64,000 nt of DNA from Novosphingobium percolationis (lineage in GTDB: Bacteria; Pseudomonadota; Alphaproteobacteria; Sphingomonadales; Sphingomonadaceae). The notes below the pieces were generated by a model. That model made no database searches and was not told where the DNA came from. It saw only the letters and a list, made by a program, of their open reading frames with translations. The position numbers were made by a program, and so were the translations under genes. Below are positions 16,423 to 26,980 of this stretch, one piece after another. The DNA is taken from positions 62,001 through 126,000 of the forward strand of contig NZ_JAILYM010000007.1 in assembly GCF_020179425.1 (NCBI RefSeq). Reading direction: 5' to 3'. Every line of letters begins with the position of its first letter. Within the stretch, counting starts at the first letter, position 1.

Positions 16423-17919
16423 TCAGCCCATGGTCGGGATGACGAAGGCGTTGCCGCCGTCGGGCGAACCGTCGGGCCAGCGCTGGGTCACGGTCTTCAC
16501 CTTGGTCCAGAACTTGACGCCTTCCATGCCGTGCTGGTTGGTGTCGCCGAAGGCAGACCGCTTCCAGCCGCCGAAGGTGTGGTATGCGACCGGCACCGGG
16601 ATCGGCACGTTGATGCCGACCATGCCGACATTGACGCGCGCTGCGAATTCCCGCGCGGCATGGCCGTTGCGCGTAAAGATGGCGACGCCGTTGCCGTACT
16701 GGTGCTTGCTCGGCAGCTCGAGCGCTTCCTCGAAGTTCTTGGCACGGACGATCTGGAGGACCGGGCCGAAGATCTCGTTATGGTAGCTGTCCATGTCGGC
16801 GGTGACGTGGTCGATCAGCGTCGGGCCGACGAAGTAGCCGTTCTCGTGGCCCTGCAGCGTGAAGCCACGACCATCGATCACCAGCTCGCCGCCTTCATCG
16901 ACGCACTTCGAGATCCACGCTTCGACCTTTTCCTTGTGCGCCTGGGTCACGACCGGACCGTAGTGCGCTTCGGGATCGGTCGACACGCCGACGCGCAGGG
17001 CATTGATCGCGGGGATCAGCTTGGCCTTGAGCTTTTCGGCGGTTTCCTCGCCCACGGGAACGACGACGGGGAGCGCCATGCAACGTTCGCCAGCCGAACC
17101 GAAAGCCGCGCCGCACAGGTCGTTGACGACCTGGTCGAGATCGGCGTCGGGCATGACGATGCCGTGGTTCTTGGCGCCGCCCATGGCCTGCACGCGCTTA
17201 CCGGCGGCCACGCCACGGTTGTAGACGTAGTGCGCGATGTCGGACGAGCCGACGAAGCTGATCGCGCCGATCGCCGGGTGGTCGAGGATCGCGTCGACCA
17301 TTTCCTTGTCGCCGTGGACGACCTGGCAGATGCCTTCGGGAAGGCCGGCTTCGATGAACAGCTCGGCAAGGCGCACCGGAACCGAAGGATCGCGCTCCGA
17401 CGGCTTGATGATGAAGGCGTTGCCGGTGGCGATGGCGATGGCGCTCATCCACAGCGGGATCATGCCGGGGAAGTTGAACGGGGTGATGCCCGCGCCGATG
17501 CCGATCGGCTGGCGCGTCGAGTAGACGTCGATGCCGGGGCCCGCGCCGTGGGTATATTCGCCCTTCATCACGTGCGGCAGGCCGCAGGCGAACTCGACGA
17601 CTTCGAGCCCGCGCTGGATATCGCCCTTCGAATCGGCGATGACCTTGCCGTGTTCGGCCGACAGCGTGCGCGCCAGCTCGTCCATGTTGGCTTCGACCAG
17701 TTCCTTGAAGCGGAACATCACGCGGGCGCGGCGCTGCGGGTTGGTCGCGGCCCAGGCGGGCTGCGCCTTAAGCGCGGCCTGCACGGCGCGTTCGAGCGTT
17801 TCGGCGGTGCCGAGCGCGACCTGCGCCTGCACGCCGCCATTGTTGGGATCGAAAACGTCACCCTTGCGGGCGGGCTCGCCGCCGGAACCGCCGACGATGA
17901 AATGGTCGATGAGGCGCAT
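16423..17919 (-). CDS. mmsA: CoA-acylating methylmalonate-semialdehyde dehydrogenase
   Basis: MmsA converts methylmalonate semialdehyde, NAD and CoA to propionyl-CoA and CO2, the last step of the valine branch; it also takes malonate semialdehyde. The 498 residues match the family. Visible are the FNFPGMIPLWM cofactor segment, GSSDIAHYVY, GAKNHGIVMPDAD and the catalytic Cys in GSAGERCMALPVVVPVG. Start 17919 has AGGAGAGG upstream. It is divergent from a LysR gene with an 89-nt gap that contains two inverted repeats. Confidence 0.95.
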   Translation of the reverse strand: MRLIDHFIVGGSGGEPARKGDVFDPNNGGVQAQVALGTAETLERAVQAALKAQPAWAATNPQRRARVMFRFKELVEANMDELARTLSAEHGKVIADSKGDIQRGLEVVEFACGLPHVMKGEYTHGAGPGIDVYSTRQPIGIGAGITPFNFPGMIPLWMSAIAIATGNAFIIKPSERDPSVPVRLAELFIEAGLPEGICQVVHGDKEMVDAILDHPAIGAISFVGSSDIAHYVYNRGVAAGKRVQAMGGAKNHGIVMPDADLDQVVNDLCGAAFGSAGERCMALPVVVPVGEETAEKLKAKLIPAINALRVGVSTDPEAHYGPVVTQAHKEKVEAWISKCVDEGGELVIDGRGFTLQGHENGYFVGPTLIDHVTADMDSYHNEIFGPVLQIVRAKNFEEALELPSKHQYGNGVAIFTRNGHAAREFAARVNVGMVGINVPIPVPVAYHTFGGWKRSAFGDTNQHGMEGVKFWTKVKTVTQRWPDGSPDGGNAFVIPTMG

Positions 17920-17967
17920 GGAAATCCTCTCCTGTGCTGATGCCGGCGCTTCCTGCACCCCGACGCG

Positions 17968-18016
17968 GTTGCAAGCAACGCAGTAAAATGCGAGGTTCAC
18001 CTGCAATTATGCAGGT
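17968..18016. promoter_or_regulatory. Candidate LysR operator between mmsA and the regulator
   Basis: Two perfect inverted repeats lie in the divergent gap: GTTGC-AA-GCAAC (17968-17979) and ACCTGCA-ATTA-TGCAGGT (17999-18016). The second covers the ATG of the LysR gene (18009), which would suit autorepression. Binding is inferred from position and symmetry. Confidence 0.5.
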
Positions 18017-18905
18017 CCCCGATTGGAACGACTTTCAGGCCTTCCTGGCCGTGGCCCGTCACGGGCAGCTGGCGCGCGCCGCCGCCGCGATGGGCGTGGA
18101 TGCCACCACCATCGGCCGCCGCCTGCGCCGGCTGGAGGCGCGCGCGGGCGCCACGCTGTTCGAACAGACGCGCGAGGGCCAGGTGCTGACCGAAGCGGGC
18201 GAGGCCATGCTCGCCGAAGTCGAGGCGATGGAGCAGGCCGCCAGCCGCATCGCCGAACACGCCGCGACCGGCGGGGGCCCGGCGGGTCTGCTGCGCGTCA
18301 GCCTGTCCGAAGGCTTCGCCAGCTGGATCGTCGCGCCCGCGCTGCCCGCCTTCATCGACGCCAACCCGCGCCTGATGGTCGATCTGGTGGCGAACTCGGG
18401 ATTCCTCAGCCCATCGAAGCGCGAGGCCGACCTTGCCGTCACTCTGTCGCGCCCGCGCGCAGGTCCGGTGATCGCGGGCAAGCTGTCGGACTACACGCTT
18501 CGGCTTTACGCCACGCGCGGCTATCTCGCGCGGCGCGGGATGCCCGAACGGCCAGCGGATCTCGCGCAAGGGCATCGCCTTGTCGGCTATATCCCCGACC
18601 TGCTCTATGCGCCCGAGCTGCGCTATCTGGCGGAAATCGAGCCGGACCTGTCGGCCACGGTGCGCTCAAGCTCGATCAATGCCCAGCACCGCCTGATCGC
18701 GGCGGGCGCGGGGATCGGCGTGCTGCCGTGCTTCATCGGCGATGCGGACAAGTGGCTGGTCCCGGTCCTGCCCGAAAGCCGAATCACCCGCAGCTTCTGG
18801 CTGGTGACACACAAGGACACGCACAACCTCGCCCGCGTGCGCGCCTTCAAGGACTGGCTGACCGCGCTCGCCGCGCGCGAAAGGGGACGGCTGCTGCCGC
18901 ATTAG
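18009..18905 (+). CDS. LysR family transcriptional regulator
   Basis: A 298-residue LysR-type regulator. The winged-helix DNA-binding region covers about residues 5-65 (DFQAFLAVARHGQLARAAAAMG, then IGRRLRRLEARAGATLFEQT). The effector-binding half contains VNAQHRLI-like and AGAGIGVLPCF segments typical of the family. Its position divergent from mmsA suggests that it controls valine catabolism, with a branched-chain intermediate as a possible effector; this is an inference. The start codon lies inside an 18-bp palindrome. Confidence 0.9.
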   Translation: MQVPDWNDFQAFLAVARHGQLARAAAAMGVDATTIGRRLRRLEARAGATLFEQTREGQVLTEAGEAMLAEVEAMEQAASRIAEHAATGGGPAGLLRVSLSEGFASWIVAPALPAFIDANPRLMVDLVANSGFLSPSKREADLAVTLSRPRAGPVIAGKLSDYTLRLYATRGYLARRGMPERPADLAQGHRLVGYIPDLLYAPELRYLAEIEPDLSATVRSSSINAQHRLIAAGAGIGVLPCFIGDADKWLVPVLPESRITRSFWLVTHKDTHNLARVRAFKDWLTALAARERGRLLPH

Positions 18906-18956
18906 AAATTCTCCCCGCCATCGTCGAAGGCGCAAGCGGGGAGGACAGAGAGTCCG

Positions 18957-19265
18957 TCAGGCCTTGGCGACCGGCGCGTCTTCGCCCAGATCTTCGTACC
19001 AGGCTTCGACCGGGCCGCTCAGCTTGAGCGTCAGCGGGTTGCCCTTGCGATCCATGGTCTTGCCCGCCTGCACGCGCACCCAGCCTTCGGAAATGCAGTA
19101 TTCCTCGACATTGTTGCGGACCACGCCCTTGAAGCGGATGCCGATGCCGCGGCTCAGCTTGTCCGCATCGAAGAACGGGCTGCGCGGATTGATGGCGAGG
19201 TGATCGGGCGGCACATCGGCGCCAGAGGCCGGAGCTGCGGGCGGAGTGGTGGTTTCGTCGGTCAT
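18957..19265 (-). CDS. DUF3297 family protein
   Basis: A 102-residue soluble protein. After a Pro/Ala-rich N terminus (about 25 residues) comes the conserved HLAINPRSPFFDADKLSRGIGIRFKG core and the VEEYCISEGWVRVQAGK segment. This matches DUF3297, a small family of unknown function found mainly in proteobacteria and sometimes mislabelled as glutathione peroxidase. Start 19265 was preferred because an upstream Met adds residues without family similarity. It stands alone between the LysR gene and tRNA-Val. Confidence 0.8.
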   Translation of the reverse strand: MTDETTTPPAAPASGADVPPDHLAINPRSPFFDADKLSRGIGIRFKGVVRNNVEEYCISEGWVRVQAGKTMDRKGNPLTLKLSGPVEAWYEDLGEDAPVAKA

Positions 19266-19355
19266 GGGAAGCGGCAAATATCTTGCCCACCCCACTTGTC
19301 AATCGAAGCGAGCCGGGATAGAGGCGCGCCCCTGCCCCGCAAACACGGCGGGAGC

Positions 19356-19430
19356 GGGCGCGTAGCTCAGCGGTAGAGCACACCCTTCACACGGGTGGGG
19401 TCACAGGTTCAATCCCTGTCGCGCCCACCA
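19356..19430 (+). tRNA. tRNA-Val (CAC anticodon)
   Basis: A 75-nt cloverleaf with encoded CCA. The acceptor stem pairs GGGCGCG with CGCGCCC. The D arm is GCTC-AGCGGTA-GAGC, the anticodon arm CACCC-TTCACAC-GGGTG gives anticodon CAC for valine GUG codons, and the T arm holds GGTTCAATC. No integrase or duplicated 3' end is seen downstream. Confidence 0.97.
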
Positions 19431-19510
19431 TTTCCTCCCCTCCTTGACCTCGATCAAGGCAGGCCTCGCGGAAATGGCGATGGGGCGTCTCCAGCAAGGA
19501 GACATACCCG

Positions 19511-19699
19511 ATGGACCGCAACGTGGTCGGTTACGACAAGCTCATCCGCATCATCCTCGGTGTCGCGCTGGTTGCGCTCGCCCTGCTCGTTCCGGGCGCG
19601 AAGTGGGCGTGGCTGGGGCTGGTGCCGCTCGCCAGCGCAGCATTCGGCTATTGCCCGCTCTACCAGTTGTTGCGGATCGACTATCGCCTGCATTCATGA
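19511..19699 (+). CDS. DUF2892 small inner-membrane protein
   Basis: A 62-residue protein with an N-terminal MDRNVVGYDKLIRIILG segment, two membrane helices (about 11-28 and 33-48) and a short tail (GYCPLYQLLRID). The NVG...R...G and CPLY pattern is that of DUF2892 (YgaP membrane-anchor-like) proteins, which are often linked to rhodanese or sulfur metabolism. Here no rhodanese is attached. AAGGAG precedes the ATG. Confidence 0.85.
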   Translation: MDRNVVGYDKLIRIILGVALVALALLVPGAKWAWLGLVPLASAAFGYCPLYQLLRIDYRLHS

Positions 19700-19743
19700 T
19701 GGCACCGCCCCGCGCTTGCATCGACGCAAGCGCGGCGGCATAG

Positions 19744-21032
<1,289 letters not shown>

Positions 21033-21033
<1 letters not shown>

Positions 21034-21821
21034 TGCGATACGCCGCCGCCATGCTCCTGCTGCTGGCGGCGGCGCTTCCCGCGTCCGCGGCACCGGGCGA
21101 AAAGCCGATCGTCGCGTGGACCTACACTGTCCGCCCCGGCGACACCTTCCAGACGATCGCGCGGCGCATGGGCGTGACGATGAAGGAACTCGCCGCTGCC
21201 AACGCGCTGTCCTACCCGTGGCCGGTGAAAGTCGGGCAGGTCCTCAAGCGCCCTGATCCGCCCGGCGCACCCGTCAGCGTGCCCGGAGCCACGCTCACGC
21301 AGGCCCCCGCGCCCGACACCGCGCCCAGGGCGCGGCCCAGCCCCCGCCCCACGCCGCGCCCGGCCCCGACGCCGCGCGCCATGCCTTCGCCCCGGCCCGT
21401 ACCAGAGCCGCTGCCCGCGCACGCCCGCGAACCCGGTGCGCCGCGCCTTGCCTGGCCCACTTCGGGCGCGGTGGTCGGTCGCTTCGGCGTGATCGTGAAA
21501 GGCAAGGTCAATCGCGGCATGGACCTTGCCACGTTTGCCGGGATGACCGTCCATGCGGCAGCAGCAGGCAAGGTGATCTTTGCCGGCGAGGAGCCAGAAC
21601 GCTTCGGACAACTGGTGGTGATCGACCACGGCAACGGCTGGGCCACCGCCTATGCCTATCTCGGCAAGCTTGCGGTCAGGGAGGGCCAGCAGGTGACCGC
21701 ACGGCAGGTCATCGCGCGCATCGGCAGGAGCGGCGAGGCGAGTACCCCCACGCTCCACTTCGAAGTGCGCAAGGACAACCTGGCGCGCGATCCCTACGCT
21801 TACCTTCCCGTCAGGCTTTGA
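21033..21821 (+). CDS. LysM plus degenerate LytM (M23-like) protein, NlpD/EnvC-type
   Basis: A 262-residue exported protein: signal peptide about 1-20, LysM at about 30-73 (YTVRPGDTFQTIARRMG), a Pro/Arg-rich linker (about 75-135), and an M23/LytM fold at about 138-258. The metallopeptidase site is damaged: where HxxxD is expected the sequence is NRGMD (Asn160, Asp164), the YxHL His is Tyr209 (YAYL), and the first His of HxH is Thr240 (TLHFEVR). It is therefore probably a non-catalytic activator of a cell-wall amidase like NlpD or EnvC. It is coupled to serS. Confidence 0.85.
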
Positions 21822-22224
21822 ACGCGAAGAACACCAGCCCCATCGTCAGGTAGACCGCCAGCCAGCATCCGGCATCGAGCAGGGCGAGGCGCGTGCTGAT
21901 GCGCTGGTGGGTATAGCTGATCCAGAGCGAGGGGATGATGAAGGCCCCGGCGAGACCACCCGACATCATGAAGTAGAGCCACGGCTTCACCGCCAGTGTC
22001 GCTGTGCCGACTCGCGCGAACATGTGGCCCATCATCGAGGCGGAAACGAGCAGCAGCAGCGCGGTGAGCGCCAGTGTGCGCCCTGGCGCGCGGCGCACGC
22101 CAAGGCCGCCCGGGCCTACTTCCTCCAGCCGCGCACGACCGAACAGCGGCCCGTACCAGACCGCCGAAACGACAAGGGCCGCCACCACGGCGGCGACCAC
22201 GGCCAGCCAGTTCACAGGACCCAT
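21811..22224 (-). CDS. DUF1761 membrane protein
   Basis: A 137-residue protein with four predicted membrane helices (starting near residues 3, 51, 83 and 115). The N terminus MGPVNWLAVVAAVVAALVV with WYGPLFG is the hallmark of DUF1761, a small integral-membrane family of unknown function. Its last codons overlap the convergent LysM-LytM gene by 11 nt. A Met further upstream would add a low-complexity extension with no similarity. Confidence 0.85.
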   Translation of the reverse strand: MGPVNWLAVVAAVVAALVVSAVWYGPLFGRARLEEVGPGGLGVRRAPGRTLALTALLLLVSASMMGHMFARVGTATLAVKPWLYFMMSGGLAGAFIIPSLWISYTHQRISTRLALLDAGCWLAVYLTMGLVFFAFKA

Positions 22225-22294
22225 GCTTTCTTCTTCCTTGCCTTGGTCTTGCCCCGTGCCGCGATGCCTAACCCCATTGGCGAAGCTTGGCAAA

Positions 22295-22798
22295 TCAGCT
22301 CCATGCCAGCTCGACGACGTGCCCTTTCGGAGCGGCGACCCACGCTTGTGCAAACGAATCGAGTGCCGCCACGATGGCCTTGTGCGTGTCCTCGGGCAGC
22401 GCGGGGCAAGGCACGAAGCTCGTCGCGCAGGCGACATCGGCCATCGCCAGCACATCCTCGCGCGTGCCCCCGCCGCCCCACAGCAGCGCTTCATAGCATT
22501 CGACCAGCCGTTCGGCCTGCAACAGTTCCACGATGGTCGGCTCGGGCTGCTGCGCCCGCGCCGCGCTGGCGTGCCCCGCCGCCTTCGCCAGCTCGACCAG
22601 CTCTGCGGGATGATGCCCCGCCGCGACCAGCCCCCAGAATCCGCGCGAAAGGCCCAAGGCCTGTTCCACGAACAGGTGGACCGCATCGTGCGGCACCGGC
22701 CCCTTGTGCGCCAGCCGCGTCTCGATCCGCGAGCCATCCGCACGGCGCACGCCGATGTGATCCTCGACCGATCCCTTGGCGATGGTGATGCGCATCAT
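22295..22798 (-). CDS. Conserved hypothetical protein
   Basis: A soluble protein of about 167 residues, unrecognised. The N-terminal half reads MRITIAKGSVEDHIGVRRADGSRIE, followed by LAHKGPVPHDAVHLFVEQAL; the C-terminal half is helical with two Cys (DVACATSFVPCPALP). The frame holds with strong third-position GC bias over its whole length, supporting coding. Two adjacent ATGs (22798 and 22795) make the start uncertain, and no clear ribosome site is visible. It lies 70 nt before DUF1761 on the same strand and is divergent from rimO. Confidence 0.65.
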   Translation of the reverse strand: MMRITIAKGSVEDHIGVRRADGSRIETRLAHKGPVPHDAVHLFVEQALGLSRGFWGLVAAGHHPAELVELAKAAGHASAARAQQPEPTIVELLQAERLVECYEALLWGGGGTREDVLAMADVACATSFVPCPALPEDTHKAIVAALDSFAQAWVAAPKGHVVELAWS

Positions 22799-22857
22799 GC
22801 GCGTTGCATAGCGGTTGGTGACGAACCGGCCAAATCCCGCTATGGGCCGCCGCCATA

Positions 22858-24246
22858 ATGGCATCCCAAAACACTCCTGTCGCGATTCCCGATCAGCCCA
22901 AGGTGGGCATGGTCAGCCTCGGCTGCCCCAAGGCGCTGGTCGATTCCGAACGCATCCTCACCCGCCTGCGCGCCGATGGCTATGCCATGAGCGCGGACTA
23001 TGCCGGCGCCGACGTGGTGCTGGTCAACACCTGCGGCTTCCTCGATTCGGCCAAGGAGGAAAGCCTTGCCGCGATCGGCGAGGCCATCGCCGAAAACGGC
23101 CGGGTGATCGTCACCGGCTGCATGGGCAACGAAGCCGAGGTGATCCGCGCGAAGTTCCCGCAGGTCCTCGCCGTCACCGGCGCGCACCAGTATGAAGACG
23201 TGGTCGAAGCGGTGCATGAAGCCGCCCCGCCCAGCATGGGGCCGTACATAGACCTGATCCCGCAGGCCGAGCCGGGCGATGTGAAGCTCACCCCGCGCCA
23301 CTACAGCTACCTGAAGATTTCAGAGGGCTGCAACCACGCCTGCGCCTTCTGCATCATCCCGTCCTTGCGCGGAAAGCTCGCCAGCCGGCGCATCGATGCG
23401 GTGCTGCGCGAAGCCGAAAAGCTGGTTGCGGCGGGCACGCGCGAACTGCTGGTGATCAGCCAGGACACATCGGCCTATGGCGTCGACGTGCGCCATGAGG
23501 AACGCATGTGGAAGGGCGAGCCGGTCCGCACCCACATGACCGACCTCGCCCGCGAACTCGGCAAATTGCGCACCCCCGACGGCGAAACGCCCTGGGTGCG
23601 CCTGCACTATGTCTATCCCTACCCCCACGTCGACGCGGTGATCCCGCTGATGGCGGAAGGGCTGGTGACGCCCTATCTCGACATCCCGTTCCAGCACGCC
23701 AGCCCGAACGTGCTGCGCGCCATGAAGCGCCCCGCGAACGAGGCCAAGGTGCTCGAACGCATCAAGGCGTGGCGCGAACTGTGCCCGGACCTTGCCATCC
23801 GCTCCAGCTTCGTCGTCGGCTTCCCCGGCGAGACCGAGGCCGATTTCCAGTACCTGCTCGACTGGCTCGATGAAGCGCAGCTCGACCGCGTCGGCGCGTT
23901 CCGCTTCGAGCCGGTCGAAGGCGCCGCCGCCAACGACCTGCCCGATCCCGTGCCCGAAGAGGTCAAGGAAGACCGCTACCGCCGGATCATGGAGAAGACC
24001 GAGGCGATCAGCGCCGCGCGCCTCGCCGCCAAGGTCGGCCGCACCATCCGCGTCATCATCGACGAAGTGGGCGAACCCGACGAGGACGGCGACATCGGCG
24101 CCACCGCGCGCAGCCAGGCCGACGCGCCCGAAATCGACGGCGCGGTCTATCTGCGCAACGTGCCCGCCACGCTGAAGGCAGGCGATTTCGCCGAGGTTCT
24201 GGTGGAAGAGGCCGACGCGCACGACCTGTTCGGCGTGATCGCCTGA
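22858..24246 (+). CDS. rimO: Ribosomal protein uS12 methylthiotransferase
   Basis: RimO is a radical-SAM enzyme that adds a methylthio group to Asp88 of ribosomal protein S12. The 462 residues show an N-terminal MTTase domain with [16 protein letters not shown] and TGCMGN cysteines for one Fe-S cluster, the radical-[11 protein letters not shown] motif near residue 160 for the second, and a C-terminal TRAM domain. The [15 protein letters not shown] segment is diagnostic. It is followed 2 nt later by an enoyl-CoA hydratase gene. Confidence 0.96.
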   Translation: MASQNTPVAIPDQPKVGMVSLGCPKALVDSERILTRLRADGYAMSADYAGADVVLVNTCGFLDSAKEESLAAIGEAIAENGRVIVTGCMGNEAEVIRAKFPQVLAVTGAHQYEDVVEAVHEAAPPSMGPYIDLIPQAEPGDVKLTPRHYSYLKISEGCNHACAFCIIPSLRGKLASRRIDAVLREAEKLVAAGTRELLVISQDTSAYGVDVRHEERMWKGEPVRTHMTDLARELGKLRTPDGETPWVRLHYVYPYPHVDAVIPLMAEGLVTPYLDIPFQHASPNVLRAMKRPANEAKVLERIKAWRELCPDLAIRSSFVVGFPGETEADFQYLLDWLDEAQLDRVGAFRFEPVEGAAANDLPDPVPEEVKEDRYRRIMEKTEAISAARLAAKVGRTIRVIIDEVGEPDEDGDIGATARSQADAPEIDGAVYLRNVPATLKAGDFAEVLVEEADAHDLFGVIA

Positions 24247-24248
24247 CC

Positions 24249-25052
24249 GTGGGTGCGGTCCTGCTGGAGCGTCTGGACAGCGGTGCCATCGCCGTCCTGC
24301 GCTTCGACAACCCGCCCCATGGCTTCCTCGACGGCGCGATGACCGCCGCGCTCGATGCGCACCTCACCGCGCTGGCGAGCGACCAGCCCTTGCGCGCGCT
24401 GATCCTGACCGGCGCGCAGGACGGCGTACTGATACGCCATTTCGATCTGGCCGAACTGGCGGGCGCGGCCGACGCCATCGCGGCCAGCCCCGCCGACGCG
24501 GGCGCAACGTGGCAGGATTCGATCTTCCACCGCATCACCCGCGCGCTCGAAACGCTGGACGTGCCGGTGATCGCGGCGATCAACGGCGATTGCATGGGCG
24601 TGGGCTACGAACTCGCGCTCGCCTGCGACATCCGCCTCGCCCGTCGCGGCGCCTTCACCATCGGCCTGCCCGAACTGCACATCGCCATGTTCCCCGGCGG
24701 CGGCGGCACGGTGCGCCTCGCCCGCCTGCTGGGCCCGGCGCGCGCGCTCGAACTGATCGGCACCGCGCGCGTGGTCGATCCCGAAGAGGCCGCCCGGCTC
24801 GGCATGGTCAACGCCGCGCTGGACGATCCGCTGGAAGCCGCGCTCGCCATGGCCCGCAAGTTCGCCTCGCTCTCGCCAAGCGCCCTCGCCGATGCCAAGC
24901 GCCTGATCCACGCCAGCACCGACCTGCCGCTCGAAGAGGCGCTCACCCTCGAACAGCGCATGGTCAACGCCCGCCTCGGCAGCGACGAAGTGCGCGGCGT
25001 TCTGCACCGCTATGTGCAGAGCGGTACGGATCTGCGCCAGCCGCTGGACTGA
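24249..25052 (+). CDS. Enoyl-CoA hydratase/isomerase family protein
   Basis: A 267-residue crotonase-fold protein with NGDCMGVGYELALACDIRLA as oxyanion loop and FTIGLPELHIAMFPGGGGTVRLARLLG as the following region. The Glu pair is retained in GYELA and LPELHI. The GTG start at 24249 is used because it follows the rimO stop by two bases; no earlier ATG in frame is credible. Substrate is unknown, and the neighbourhood (rimO before, COG3146 converging after) gives no pathway clue. Confidence 0.85.
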   Translation: MGAVLLERLDSGAIAVLRFDNPPHGFLDGAMTAALDAHLTALASDQPLRALILTGAQDGVLIRHFDLAELAGAADAIAASPADAGATWQDSIFHRITRALETLDVPVIAAINGDCMGVGYELALACDIRLARRGAFTIGLPELHIAMFPGGGGTVRLARLLGPARALELIGTARVVDPEEAARLGMVNAALDDPLEAALAMARKFASLSPSALADAKRLIHASTDLPLEEALTLEQRMVNARLGSDEVRGVLHRYVQSGTDLRQPLD

Positions 25053-25055
25053 GCG

Positions 25056-26186
25056 CTACCCCTTCCGAAACGGCGTCCGCTCCACCAGAAAGCTCTGGTC
25101 CTGCGCCACGCCCGCCCGCTCACGCTCCAGAAAGTCTGCCACGGCGCGGCGGAAACCCTTGTCGGAGATCCAGTGGGCTGACCATGTCTGCACCGGGGCA
25201 TAGCCGCGCGCCAGCTTATGCTGGCCCTGCGCGCCCGCTTCCACGCGATCCAGCCCTAGCGCGATGGCCGCGTCGATCGCCTGATAATAGCACAGCTCGA
25301 AGTGCAGGAACGGCTTGTCGATCACCGCGCCCCAGTACCGCCCGTACAGCGCCTGCGCGCCGATGAAGTTCAGCGCGCCTGCCACGGGTGCGCCGTCGAT
25401 GAAGGCCAGCACCAGCAGCACCTTGTCCGCCATGCGCGCGCCGATCAGGTCGAACGCCGCGCGCGTCAGATAGGGGGTGCCCCATTTGCGCGCGCCGGTC
25501 TCCTGATAGAACACCCAGAACGCATCCCAGTGTTCGGGCCGGATATCGGCCCCGGTCAGCACGCGGATCTCCACCCCGTCCTGCGCGCGGGCGCGCTCCT
25601 TGCGCAGGTTCTTGCGCTTGTCCGACGACAGCGCGCCAAGGAATTCGTCGAAGCTGGCATAGCCGCGATTGTCCCAGTGGAACTGGATGTCGCTGCGCAG
25701 CAGCCACCCGGCCTCCTCGAACAGCCGCACCTGTTCGGGCGCGATGAAGGTGGCGTGCGCGCTCGACAGTTCGTTCTGCACGCACAGCTGTTCGGCCACC
25801 TTCAGCAGCGGCACGGCCAGATCGGGCCGCGTGCCGGTCAGCAGGCGCGGCCCCGTGGCGGGGGTGAAGGGCACGCTGATCTGCAGCTTGGGGTAGTAGC
25901 TGCCCCCGGCGCGGTGCCAGGCATCGGCCCAGCTATGGTCGAACACATATTCGCCCTGGCTGTGGCTCTTGAGGTACGCTGGCAGTGCGGCAGCGGGTTC
26001 GCCCGCCTCGTCCTCGATCACCACCGGCAGCGGCGACCAGCCGGTCCCCTCGCCCACGCTGCCCGATTCCTCCAGCAGCGAAAGGAAAGTGTGGCTTGTG
26101 AAAGGATTGCCGCCACCCGCCAGCGCATCCCACTGTGCGACGTCGATCTCGCCAACGCTCTGGTGGATGCGGGCGGTGACGCTCAC
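25056..26186 (-). CDS. COG3146 GNAT-like protein (peptidogalycan biosynthesis family)
   Basis: A 376-residue protein of the FemAB/GNAT-like COG3146 family (DUF482). Characteristic parts are the NPFTSHTFLSLLEESGSVG start, HSWADAWHRAGGSYYPKLQ, LSSDKRKNLRKERARA and FIDGAPVAGALNFIG. Function is poorly defined; acyl transfer in envelope or peptidoglycan modification has been proposed. Its ATG overlaps the stop of the GDPD gene (26183-26186), placing it last in a five-gene leftward run. Confidence 0.85.
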   Translation of the reverse strand: MSVTARIHQSVGEIDVAQWDALAGGGNPFTSHTFLSLLEESGSVGEGTGWSPLPVVIEDEAGEPAAALPAYLKSHSQGEYVFDHSWADAWHRAGGSYYPKLQISVPFTPATGPRLLTGTRPDLAVPLLKVAEQLCVQNELSSAHATFIAPEQVRLFEEAGWLLRSDIQFHWDNRGYASFDEFLGALSSDKRKNLRKERARAQDGVEIRVLTGADIRPEHWDAFWVFYQETGARKWGTPYLTRAAFDLIGARMADKVLLVLAFIDGAPVAGALNFIGAQALYGRYWGAVIDKPFLHFELCYYQAIDAAIALGLDRVEAGAQGQHKLARGYAPVQTWSAHWISDKGFRRAVADFLERERAGVAQDQSFLVERTPFRKG

Positions 26187-26980
26187 GCGGCCGCTCCGCT
26201 CCCGGCGACCCCGGCCCCTTCCGCGATCGGCGCGTCGGCATGAATCGCCGCCCGCTCTGCCAGATCGGGCGAGCGCACCGTCCAGGTCAGCAACGGCAGG
26301 CCCCGGCGACGCTGCGATGCGGCAAAGCGGCTTGGCAGGTCGCGCACGTCATAGGCGAGGAAATCGGGTTCGGCGTGCCACAGCGCCAGATGGCGGCGCA
26401 CGCGCGCCAGCAGCGTGGTGCGCCCTTCCTCGGTCATGACGAGGCCGTGGACGATGTGTGGCGAATGGCGCTGAAACCAGTGCGACACGCGCGGGTCGAA
26501 GCTCATCACCGCCACCGGGCCGCGATAGCCTTCGAGCAGGCGGCGCACCGCGAGGCACAGCGGCACGACGTGCATCTCCCGCTTCGACTTCAGTTCGATG
26601 AGCAGCGGCACGCGACCGTTCACAAGATCAAGCAGGTCTCGCAAGGCCGGGATGCGCTCGCCCTCGGCCCCCAGCAGGGCGAGGTCCTGCAACTGCGCGG
26701 CCTTGCGGTCGATCACCGGCCCGCTTGCCGCCGTCAGGCGATCGAGGTCCCAATCGTGGAAGACCACGGCCATGCCGTCGCTGGTACGCTGCACATCGCA
26801 TTCGATGCCAAGCCCGCGCTCCATGGCCAGCCGGAACGCCGCCAGCGAATTTTCAGGCACGCCAACCCCGTGCAGCCCGCGATGGGCATAGGCTTCCACC
26901 TGCCCCAGCCAGCCGACCCGCTCCGGTTTGGGAGCGGGTGCGAACCAGCGATCAAACAGCGCGAACAGCAAAGACAGCAT
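26183..26980 (-). CDS. Glycerophosphodiester phosphodiesterase
   Basis: A 265-residue GDPD-family enzyme that cleaves glycerophosphodiesters into glycerol-3-phosphate and an alcohol. The active-site pattern is visible: AHRGLHGVGVPENSLAAF (the two catalytic residues in HRG and PEN), GIECDVQRTSDG with the metal-binding Glu/Asp, and FHDWDLDRLT. It has a hydrophobic N terminus (MLSLLFALFDRWFA) that may tether it to the membrane. The start at 26980 lies 29 bases inside the end of the RidA gene, so the genes overlap. Confidence 0.9.
   Translation of the reverse strand: MLSLLFALFDRWFAPAPKPERVGWLGQVEAYAHRGLHGVGVPENSLAAFRLAMERGLGIECDVQRTSDGMAVVFHDWDLDRLTAASGPVIDRKAAQLQDLALLGAEGERIPALRDLLDLVNGRVPLLIELKSKREMHVVPLCLAVRRLLEGYRGPVAVMSFDPRVSHWFQRHSPHIVHGLVMTEEGRTTLLARVRRHLALWHAEPDFLAYDVRDLPSRFAASQRRRGLPLLTWTVRSPDLAERAAIHADAPIAEGAGVAGSGAAA

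Noticed and set aside
16318..17940. A 540-residue plus-strand frame rich in Asp, Arg and Gly
   Set aside because: It is antisense to mmsA, which has full family motifs and a ribosome site.
19356..19430. tRNA-Val as an attachment site of an integrated element
   Set aside because: No integrase and no duplicated tRNA end were seen nearby; flanking genes are housekeeping.
25010..25201. Short minus-strand frames at the end of the enoyl-CoA hydratase
   Set aside because: They overlap two well-supported genes in other frames and carry no motif.
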